DNA of 14,224 nucleotides, taken from an uncultured Ruminococcus sp. Its GTDB lineage: Bacteria > Bacillota > Clostridia > Oscillospirales > CAG-272. The position numbers and the translations under genes were made by a program. Location: contig CACYZS010000006.1 of assembly GCA_902778985.1 (NCBI GenBank), positions 1-14,224 on the forward strand. The letters are read 5' to 3'. The notes under the pieces were generated by a model. That model made no database searches. It worked only from the letters and a program-made list of their open reading frames with translations, and was not told the DNA's origin. Shown here piece after piece: positions 6,703-11,961 of the stretch. Positions within the stretch are counted from its first letter, which is position 1. The number at the start of each line of letters is the position of its first letter.

Positions 6703-6712
6703 CGGGAAAAGA

Positions 6713-6747
6713 AAAGACAGGGCGCTTTTCCCCTGTCTTTCTTTTTT
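6713..6747 (+). terminator. Bidirectional intrinsic terminator between the membrane protein gene and ruvX
   Basis: AAAGACAGGG (6713-6722) pairs perfectly with CCCTGTCTTT (6731-6740) around an 8-base loop, followed by C and six Ts (6742-6747). On the minus strand the same stem is followed by TTTTCTTTTC, so it can also end the ruvX transcript. It lies 11 bp past one stop codon and 15 bp past the other. Confidence 0.9.
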
Positions 6748-6761
6748 CTGCCGACGCCGCC

Positions 6762-7205
6762 TCAGTTGCCGTTCTCTGCCGCTTCGGCGCGGCGTTTGCG
6801 GTCCAGCCAACTCTGCAGGATCAGTTCCGCCGAGAGCGCGTCGACCTTCTCTTTGCGCTTTTTGCCGTAGGTTTCGGTCGCCGATAGGAACCGGTTGGCT
6901 TCCATCGTCGTCATGCGCTCGTCCTCAAAGAAGATCGGGAGCGGCGTTTCCGAGCGGAGCAGGTCGACGAAGGCGCGCACGACGTCCGCGCGCGGTCCCT
7001 CGCTGCCGTCCATGTTTTTCGGCATTCCGACGACGATCCCGACGGCGTTCTGCGCCTTCGCGATCTTCGCCACTTCAACGGCGGTATTCTTCATACCGCC
7101 CGGCTTGACGGTACAGACCGCCGACGCCATCAGTCCGAGCAGGTCGGACGAGGCGATCCCGGTCCGGACGTCGCCGTAATCCACGCCGATCATTTTTCCG
7201 TTCAT
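6762..7205 (-). CDS. ruvX: Holliday junction resolvase-like protein RuvX (YqgF family)
   Basis: This 147-residue RNase H-fold nuclease belongs to the YqgF/RuvX family, linked to Holliday junction resolution and, in E. coli, to 16S rRNA 5' processing. Motifs are GVDYGDVRTGIA (7-18, with acidic D9), VVGMPKNMDGSEGPRA (58-73), FEDERMTTMEA (93-103) and VDALSAELILQSWLD (121-135, with D122). Together these give the usual acidic site. The length is normal. The ATG at 7205 has only a weak purine-rich site (GAAAGAAG) before it; M5 is the alternative start. In many Firmicutes ruvX follows alaS, but here it stands alone, convergent with the membrane protein gene and divergent from rlmA across 61 bp. No strong promoter is visible in that gap. 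Confidence 0.93.
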   Translation of the reverse strand: MNGKMIGVDYGDVRTGIASSDLLGLMASAVCTVKPGGMKNTAVEVAKIAKAQNAVGIVVGMPKNMDGSEGPRADVVRAFVDLLRSETPLPIFFEDERMTTMEANRFLSATETYGKKRKEKVDALSAELILQSWLDRKRRAEAAENGN

Positions 7206-7266
7206 TCGTTTGCTTCTTTCTATTCGTTGATTCCGGGACGTCGCCCGGGGAAAGGGGGCTTTTGCC

Positions 7267-8112
7267 GTGAGAGACTATACGCTTTTCGACTGGGCGTATC
7301 CCGCCCTGCTCTGCCCGGTCTGCCGCGCGTCGCTTACCCGCGCCGGCGGGACGGTGAAGTGCGCTGCGGGGCATTGTTTTGACCTGTCGGCAAAGGGAAC
7401 GCTGAACCTTTCTTCCGCCGCAGGGGGGAACCACGGGGACGACGCCGGCATGATCGCGGCGCGCAGCCGGTTCTTGGCGACGGGGAGTTACGCGCCGTTG
7501 TCAGATGCGCTCTCCGGGGAGATCGCCCAGCGGCTTTCGGTTGAGTGCCCGCTGCTCCTGGACGCCGGGTGCGGCGAGGGGTACTATACCGCCGCCGTCG
7601 CCGACCGCCTGCCGTCCTCCCGCCTGATCGCCCTCGACATTTCGCCCGAGGCGGTCAGAGAGTGCGCCAAGCGCGAGCAGGCGCGCGCGGGACGGCTCTT
7701 TCCGCTGGTGGCGGGGGTCTACCGTCTGCCGCTTGCCGACGCTTCGGTCGACGGGGTGATCTCGGCGTTCTCGCCCTACGCGGGCGAGGAGTTTATCCGG
7801 GTGCTGCGCCCGGGGGGATACCTGTTCCGGGCGATCCCCGACCGACGGCATCTGTTCACCTTAAAGGAAGTTCTGTACGATCGACCCTACGAGAACGAGG
7901 TCGCGGATTTTGAGGAAGAGGGGTTCAAGTTCTGCGGCGCGAAGGAGATCAAAACGGTCTTCACCCTGAAAACCCCCTCCGAGATCGAGGATCTTTTCCA
8001 CATGACGCCCTATTGCTACCGCACCCCGCCCGCGGGAAAAGAGCGGCTCGCCGCCCTCCGAAGTCTTACCGTCGGGGCGGAATTCCTGCTGCTCACCTAT
8101 CGGCGGGCGTGA
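7267..8112 (+). CDS. rlmA: 23S rRNA guanine-N1 methyltransferase, RlmA type
   Basis: This 281-residue SAM-dependent methyltransferase matches the RlmA family, which methylates G745 (or G748 in the Gram-positive TlrB branch) in hairpin 35 of 23S rRNA. The N-terminal zinc site is C16-P-V-C19 with C32 and H36. The AKGTLNL block (42-48) and DAGCGEGYYT (99-108, SAM motif I) follow, then ALDIS and LRPGGYLFRAIP. The start is GTG at 7267, nine bases after AAAGGGGG (7251-7258); no ATG lies near the zinc finger start, so GTG is well supported. The stop lies inside the end of the histidine kinase gene, a 20-bp tail-to-tail overlap with no terminator. Whether it acts at G745 or G748 cannot be told here. 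Confidence 0.92.
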   Translation: MRDYTLFDWAYPALLCPVCRASLTRAGGTVKCAAGHCFDLSAKGTLNLSSAAGGNHGDDAGMIAARSRFLATGSYAPLSDALSGEIAQRLSVECPLLLDAGCGEGYYTAAVADRLPSSRLIALDISPEAVRECAKREQARAGRLFPLVAGVYRLPLADASVDGVISAFSPYAGEEFIRVLRPGGYLFRAIPDRRHLFTLKEVLYDRPYENEVADFEEEGFKFCGAKEIKTVFTLKTPSEIEDLFHMTPYCYRTPPAGKERLAALRSLTVGAEFLLLTYRRA

Positions 8113-9190
8113 CCTCGTCGGGAAGGTAGACCGTGAAGGTCGCCCCCTCGCCGGGACTTGATACGACGTCGACGCGTCCGCCGTGCAGGTCGACGATGCG
8201 CCTGACGAGCGGCAGCCCCAGTCCGTTGCCCTCCGCCTTGTGCGAGGTGTCGCCCTGGTAGAACGCCTCGAAGATGTGCTTCTCGGTTTCCGCGGTCATA
8301 CCCGCGCCGTTATCCGAGAAGACCACCGAAACGCCGTTTCCCGCCCGGTGGCAGGCGATCTTGATGACGCCGCCCCGTTCGGGACAGAACTTGATCGCGT
8401 TCGAGAGCAGGTTTTCCCAGACGTGGAAGAGCATTTCGGCGTTGGAGGAATAGGTGACGGTTTCGTCGAGATCGAGCGAAAGTTCGATCTCTTTTTTCGT
8501 CCAGTCGCGCTCCTGCATCAGGATCACGTCGCGGACCTGTTCGGTCAGGTCGAATTCCTCGCGTTCGGATACGAACCGCTGGTTTTCGAGTTTGGAGAGC
8601 AGAAGGATCCCGGTCGTCATACCGGTCAGGCGGTCGCACGCCTCGGTGATGATGCGGATATACTCGTCGCGCTCCTCTTTCGAGAGCGACGGATCCGAGA
8701 GTTCGCGGACGTAGCCGCGGATGGCGTTCAGGGGCGTCTTGAACTCGTGCGAGACGTTCCCGATGAAGTCCTTGCGGAAGATCTCGATGCCCGAAAGTTC
8801 ACGCTCCATTTCGTTGAAGGATTCGATCAGGCGGCTGAACTGGTTCTTGCGGAAACGCACCGGGACCGGCGTCGAGAAGTCGCCGCGCGAGATTCGTTCG
8901 GTCGCGCGGATCAGGTCGTCGACCGGTCGCAGGATCTGTTTCGAGACGATGACCGAGAAGAAAGTGCCGAGCAAAATGCTTGCCGGCAGCGCGATCAGGA
9001 CCAGCATGACCGGAGTGTAGCGCGTAAAACCCCCCGGATTGGCGTGATAGACCGCCGAGGTGACGCCGCCCGCGATGATCGACGAGGCAAGCATGATCAG
9101 AAAGACCGAGCCGATCATGGTGAAACGGAAGGAGTGCAGGATCGCCCCGATCCGCCGTTTCAGCCCACGGAAGAAGCCGCCGACCGTCAT
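8093..9190 (-). CDS. HAMP-domain sensor histidine kinase
   Basis: This is a 365-residue membrane histidine kinase. A basic N-terminus is followed by TM1 (about 24-46), a very short outer loop (about 47-60), TM2 (about 61-82) and a HAMP linker (about 84-136). The HisKA domain contains NVSHEFKTPL with phospho-acceptor H148. The ATPase domain has the N box WENLLSNAIKF (258-268), DNGAGM (293-298) and GNGLGL (321-326), so it should be active. With an outer loop of only about 14 residues it probably senses a membrane signal or a partner protein rather than a soluble ligand. The ATG at 9190 overlaps the response regulator stop as ATGA, so the two are coupled and are very likely a cognate pair. The signal and regulon are unknown. 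Confidence 0.94.
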   Translation of the reverse strand: MTVGGFFRGLKRRIGAILHSFRFTMIGSVFLIMLASSIIAGGVTSAVYHANPGGFTRYTPVMLVLIALPASILLGTFFSVIVSKQILRPVDDLIRATERISRGDFSTPVPVRFRKNQFSRLIESFNEMERELSGIEIFRKDFIGNVSHEFKTPLNAIRGYVRELSDPSLSKEERDEYIRIITEACDRLTGMTTGILLLSKLENQRFVSEREEFDLTEQVRDVILMQERDWTKKEIELSLDLDETVTYSSNAEMLFHVWENLLSNAIKFCPERGGVIKIACHRAGNGVSVVFSDNGAGMTAETEKHIFEAFYQGDTSHKAEGNGLGLPLVRRIVDLHGGRVDVVSSPGEGATFTVYLPDEVTPADR

Positions 9191-9876
9191 TTCTTTTCCT
9201 CCCCGTTGAGGTTGGCACGGTAGCCCAGCCCCCGGATGGTCACGATCTCGAAATCGCGGCAGTCGGGGAACCGGTCGCGCAGGCGCTTGACGTGGACGTC
9301 GACGGTGCGTTCGTCGGTATCCGACTCCATGCCCCAGAGTTCGTCCATCAACTGTCGACGGGTGAAGATCTTGCCCGGGTAGGAGAGCAACTTAAAGAGG
9401 AGCAGAAATTCCTTTTGCGGAAGGATCTCCTCGCCCGCGCCCTCGCGCGTGACCGAGAGCGCGTCGTAATTCAAGGTATACTGCCCGACCGTCAGGCGGC
9501 GTTCGGTCGCGATCTTCGCCCGCCGGAGCAGAGCCGAGACGCGGAGCAAGAGTTCCTCTTCGTCGATGGGTTTGACCATATAGTCGTCCGCCCCGGCGGA
9601 GAACGCCAGGCGCTTGTCCGAGAGCGAACCCTTCGCCGTGGTCATCAGGATCGGGGTCTCAAAGCGGCTGCCGCGGATGGTGCGGATGAACTCGAACCCG
9701 TCCATGCCCGGCATCATGATATCGAGCAGAAACAGGTCGACGTGGTAGCGGTCCATCAGGGCGAGCGCCTCGACGCCGTCGGACGCGGGGATCGGATCGT
9801 AACCGCCCCGGCGCAATACCTGACACATCAGGCGGCGCGTAACTTCGTCGTCCTCAATGACCATAACGGCAAACAT
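9187..9876 (-). CDS. OmpR/PhoB-family response regulator
   Basis: This 229-residue transcription factor has a receiver domain with D9/D10, phospho-acceptor D52 (LDIMMPGMDGFEF), T80 and K102 (MVKPI). The C-terminal winged helix ends in the usual DERTVDVHVKRLRDRF and IVTIRGLGYRA. It should bind DNA when phosphorylated by the kinase encoded just downstream. The open frame extends to 9960, but ATG at 9876 starts the receiver fold exactly and follows AGGGGG at a good distance. Another ATG at 9894 is possible, adding six residues. It is the first gene of the two-gene operon and diverges from the SH3-like gene. The shared 193-bp gap contains overlapping divergent promoter candidates. Confidence 0.95.
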   Translation of the reverse strand: MFAVMVIEDDEVTRRLMCQVLRRGGYDPIPASDGVEALALMDRYHVDLFLLDIMMPGMDGFEFIRTIRGSRFETPILMTTAKGSLSDKRLAFSAGADDYMVKPIDEEELLLRVSALLRRAKIATERRLTVGQYTLNYDALSVTREGAGEEILPQKEFLLLFKLLSYPGKIFTRRQLMDELWGMESDTDERTVDVHVKRLRDRFPDCRDFEIVTIRGLGYRANLNGEEKK

Positions 9877-9973
9877 CGGTTTTCCCCCTCTCATTTTTGG
9901 CAAGAATTGCGGTCCCGTCATAGAATACAAACGGAAAAAGCGACGAGTTCCACAAATCATTAAAAAAGAATTC

Positions 9974-10002
9974 TTGCTTTGTTCACACTCAAGTCATATA
10001 TT
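9974..10002 (+). promoter_or_regulatory. Rightward promoter candidates for the SH3-like gene
   Basis: TTGCTT (9974-9979), a 17-bp spacer and TATATT (9997-10002) make a reasonable sigma-A promoter about 68 bp before the ATG at 10070. A second candidate 11 bp downstream is an extended -10 site, TGCTACAAT (10005-10013), without a good -35 box; the same nine bases form the -10 of the promoter at 10507-10535. A perfect palindrome AAGAATTCTT (9966-9975) precedes the -35 box. Confidence 0.5.
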
Positions 10003-10026
10003 ACTGCTACAATTCGTCCTATCCAA
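9998..10026 (-). promoter_or_regulatory. Leftward promoter candidate for the two-component operon
   Basis: On the minus strand, TTGGAT (10026-10021), a 17-bp spacer and TAATAT (10003-9998) precede the response regulator start by about 120 bp. The match to consensus is moderate. Its -10 box occupies nearly the same bases as the rightward TATATT box, so the two promoters could not be open at the same time. Confidence 0.4.
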
Positions 10027-10052
10027 CACGGGGCGACACGCTCCGGCAGACG

Positions 10053-10066
10053 GAAGGAGATCCTTC
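10053..10066 (+). promoter_or_regulatory. Small hairpin covering the ribosome binding site of the SH3-like gene
   Basis: GAAGG (10053-10057) and CCTTC (10062-10066) flank the four bases AGAT. The Shine-Dalgarno sequence AAGGAG (10054-10059) forms the left arm and loop, so the folded RNA would hide it. The stem is only five pairs and may be too weak to matter. The ATG is at 10070. Confidence 0.35.
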
Positions 10067-10069
10067 GAT

Positions 10070-10408
10070 ATGGAAGTGATCGGTCAGATCGTAAGACATA
10101 AAACGCTCGGCGAAGGGACGGTCGAGGGGGCGAACGGCAAATACCTGTCGATCCGCTTTGACTGCGGCGTGAAGACCTTCGTGTACCCCGACACCTTCGG
10201 GAAGTTCCTCTCGGCGATCGATCCCGTGTTCGCCAAACAGGTCGAGTGCGACCTTGCCGCGGAAAAGAACGAGAAGGAAAAGAGCGACGCGCTTCGCCGC
10301 GAGGAAGCCAAGTGCTTCCGCTCCGGGATCGTGATCCCCGGACGCGCCGCGCAGACCGAAGACGAAGGCAAGACCGTGTACGTCAAGGACGACGAAGACG
10401 ACGCCTGA
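10070..10408 (+). CDS. Small protein with SH3/Tudor-like N-terminus and acidic tail
   Basis: I cannot name this 112-residue protein. Residues 1-45 (MEVIGQIVRHKTLGEGTVEG, then GKYLSIRFDCGVKTFVYPDTF) look like the small beta-barrel (SH3/Tudor-like, with 'VRHKTLGEGTV' and '..IRFD.G.KTFVYP') found at the ends of UvrD/PcrA-type helicases and in CarD-like RNA polymerase binders. This is recognition by eye, not by search. A charged helix, rich in K and E, follows at about 60-85, and the tail is strongly acidic (VKDDEDDA). The start at 10070 follows AAGGAG at ten bases; the frame is open to 9857, but that extension lies over promoter sequence and the response regulator start. It is monocistronic, with a strong terminator right after it, and is divergent from the two-component genes. 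A nucleic-acid or polymerase-binding role is a guess. Confidence 0.8.
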   Translation: MEVIGQIVRHKTLGEGTVEGANGKYLSIRFDCGVKTFVYPDTFGKFLSAIDPVFAKQVECDLAAEKNEKEKSDALRREEAKCFRSGIVIPGRAAQTEDEGKTVYVKDDEDDA

Positions 10409-10416
10409 CCGCGTCG

Positions 10417-10450
10417 ACGCCGCACCGCAGGGTGCGGCGTTCTTTTTTTT
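10417..10450 (+). terminator. Strong intrinsic terminator after the SH3-like gene
   Basis: ACGCCGCACC (10417-10426) pairs perfectly with GGTGCGGCGT (10431-10440) around a GCAG loop, followed by TC and eight Ts (10443-10450). It begins nine bases after the stop codon. On the minus strand no T-run follows the stem, so it acts rightward only. Confidence 0.93.
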
Positions 10451-10470
10451 CTTTTCGCCCGACGGTTTTT

Positions 10471-10499
10471 ATTTTACCACGAAAGGCGAAAAAAATCAA
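10471..10499 (-). promoter_or_regulatory. Leftward promoter-like site antisense to the SH3-like gene
   Basis: On the minus strand, TTGATT (10499-10494), a 17-bp spacer and TAAAAT (10476-10471) with an upstream TG (extended -10, TGGTAAAAT) form a good promoter match. Transcription would run antisense across 10408-10070 and could reach the response regulator at 9876. No minus-strand gene starts nearby. The site lies in an A/T-rich tract next to a terminator, where chance matches are common. TTTTCGCC (10452-10459) and GGCGAAAA (10485-10492) form an inverted repeat around its -10 box. Confidence 0.45.
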
Positions 10500-10506
10500 G
10501 TTCCGG

Positions 10507-10535
10507 TGGACATTTCGGGAAATCTGTGCTACAAT
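10507..10535 (+). promoter_or_regulatory. Near-consensus promoter of the HAD-GNAT-rqcH-mnmM cluster
   Basis: TGGACA (10507-10512), a 17-bp spacer and TACAAT (10530-10535), with TG upstream as an extended -10 (TGCTACAAT), form a strong promoter 27 bp before the HAD start codon. A perfect 5+2+5 inverted repeat, ATTTC-GG-GAAAT (10512-10523), lies between the two boxes and could be an operator. Confidence 0.8.
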
Positions 10536-10561
10536 AGACAAAAACGGAAGGGGGGATCGGA

Positions 10562-11221
10562 ATGGGTATTCTCGGGCGCTACAAAACCGTGGTCTGGGAC
10601 TTCAACGGCACGCTGCTCGACGACGTGGATCTCGGGATTCTCTGCGCCAACGAAATGCTCTCCCGCCGCGGGCTTCCCGTGATCCCCGACCGTGGGAAGT
10701 ATTTCGAGGTCTTCGGTTTCCCGATCGAGGACTATTACCGCCGGCTGGGCTTCGACTTTTCGCGCGAACCCTACGAGGTACTGGCGCACGAATGGATCGC
10801 CGAATACCGCAGCCGCGAACGCGACGTGCCGCTTCGGGCGGGCGTCGTCGAGGCGCTTGCCGCCGTTAAAGACGCGGGAGTGCGCCAGGTGGTGCTCTCG
10901 GCGACCGAGGCGCGGATGCTCCGTGAGCAGTTATCCGACCTCGGGATCCTCGGCTACTTCGACGAGGTGGTCGGGAGAGGAGACATCTACGCCCCCGACA
11001 AGACCGGGCTTGCCTGCCGCTGGGCAGAGGAACGGAAACCCTTTCCGTGCCTGATGATCGGGGATACCGAACACGATCTTGCCTGCGCTTCCGCCGCCGG
11101 GTTCGACTGCCTGCTCGTCCGGGGCGGGCATACCTCGGACGCCGACCTCGACGCGCTCGGGTGCCGGGTGCTGTCCGACCTCTTTGAAGTGAAGGGGGTG
11201 CTGTTCGGTGCTGAAAATTGA
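10562..11221 (+). CDS. HAD-superfamily hydrolase with a DxN variant of motif I
   Basis: This 219-residue HAD hydrolase resembles the phosphoglycolate phosphatase/beta-phosphoglucomutase-type group, with a helical cap at about 25-85. Motif I is WDFNGTLLDD with nucleophile D13. The usual second aspartate (general acid/base) is replaced by N15. Motif II is LSAT (S113), motif III is probably K147 and motif IV is GDTEHDL (D168, D172). The start ATG at 10562 follows AAGGGGGG (10548-10555). It is the first gene after the promoter at 10507-10535, and its end overlaps the GNAT start by 14 bp. The N15 change may lower phosphatase turnover or mark a subfamily with another substrate; similar DFNGT motifs occur in some annotated clostridial HAD proteins as I recall them. 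The substrate is unknown. Confidence 0.9.
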   Translation: MGILGRYKTVVWDFNGTLLDDVDLGILCANEMLSRRGLPVIPDRGKYFEVFGFPIEDYYRRLGFDFSREPYEVLAHEWIAEYRSRERDVPLRAGVVEALAAVKDAGVRQVVLSATEARMLREQLSDLGILGYFDEVVGRGDIYAPDKTGLACRWAEERKPFPCLMIGDTEHDLACASAAGFDCLLVRGGHTSDADLDALGCRVLSDLFEVKGVLFGAEN

Positions 11222-11903
11222 CCGCGAAGGCGAGGCGTTCGTCTTTGAAAACGACTGGGATATCCTGATCTCCGTCGAACTCTGTCAAACCCCCGAGGCG
11301 GGCTTGACCGTCACCGTGATCCCGCGGCTCCGCGCGCTCGGCAAACGGTTCTTGTCGCTCTACTCCGACCGACCGTTTTCGGACGCGGCGCTGACCTGGC
11401 TCCGCGACGGGATCGCCGCGGCGAGCGCCGAGTGGGGATACCTCTGCACCCGCTACACGGTGCGGCACTGCCGGATCTTCCGCTTCCCCACGGACGGGAC
11501 GCCGAAAGAACCGCTCCCCGGCGGGCGGGTGCTGACGGCAAACGACGAAAAGAACAACCGAACGACCTTTGATATCGCCGAGAGCGTAGAAGACGGGCGG
11601 CTTTGTTTCGGGCAGGCGGACGGCGGCAAGATCGTTTCGGTCGCCGTCACGCACGCCTCGCCCGACGAACGCGAGCCGGGCGGCACGCTCGAGATCGGGG
11701 TCGAAACGGTCCCGGCGGCGCGGCGGCGCGGGTACGCGGTCTCGTGTCTATCCGGGCTGACCAAAGAGATCACGGCGCGCGGACTGACGCCCGAATACCG
11801 CTGCACCTATTCCAACGTCGCGTCGGCGAAGGTCGCGCGGGCGGCGGGATATCTGCAGATCGGGCAGGCGTGCTCGTTCGTGCTGCGCAAAGCGGGGCGC
11901 TGA
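11208..11903 (+). CDS. GNAT-family N-acetyltransferase
   Basis: This is a 231-residue protein whose C-terminal half is a GNAT acetyltransferase fold. LEIGVETVPAARRRGYA (161-177) fits strand 4 and the acetyl-CoA loop (R/Q-x-x-G-x-G/A), and NVASAKVARAAGYLQIG (203-219) fits the last helix and strand. The N-terminal 100 residues are variable and unassigned. The start is GTG at 11208, nine bases after AAGGGGG; it overlaps the HAD stop by 14 bp, which suggests coupled translation. No other start fits the ribosome site. The acceptor (small molecule, tRNA or protein) cannot be inferred. The position before rqcH is weak evidence for a role near translation. Confidence 0.85.
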   Translation: MLKIDREGEAFVFENDWDILISVELCQTPEAGLTVTVIPRLRALGKRFLSLYSDRPFSDAALTWLRDGIAAASAEWGYLCTRYTVRHCRIFRFPTDGTPKEPLPGGRVLTANDEKNNRTTFDIAESVEDGRLCFGQADGGKIVSVAVTHASPDEREPGGTLEIGVETVPAARRRGYAVSCLSGLTKEITARGLTPEYRCTYSNVASAKVARAAGYLQIGQACSFVLRKAGR

Positions 11904-11906
11904 CAC

Positions 11907-11939
11907 GCCCGTATTCAGGGCGCGTAAATAAAACTTTAC
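11907..11939 (+). repeat. Intergenic element, copy 2 (first copy at 5988-6017)
   Basis: GCCCGTATTCAGG (11907-11919) then GTAAATAAAACTTTAC (11924-11939). The second block is a perfect inverted repeat, GTAAA / TTTAC around six bases, and matches 14 of 16 positions of the copy upstream of 6073. The first block is part of a small hairpin (CGCCC / GGGCG). It ends 22 bp before the rqcH ATG. TTCAGG (11914-11919) with a 17-bp spacer to TACATT (11937-11942) is a weak promoter candidate overlapping it. Confidence 0.4.
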
Positions 11940-11961
11940 ATTCACGGAAGGGGGGAACGGC

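Noticed and set aside
7233..7248. CCGGG-ACGTCG-CCCGG hairpin between ruvX and rlmA as a riboswitch or terminator
   Set aside because: The stem is only five pairs with no T-run or conserved aptamer features; in high-GC DNA such stems arise by chance.
9857..10069. N-terminal extension of the SH3-like protein by 71 codons
   Set aside because: It would overlap the response regulator start and the divergent promoters. ATG 10070 has AAGGAG and starts the folded domain.
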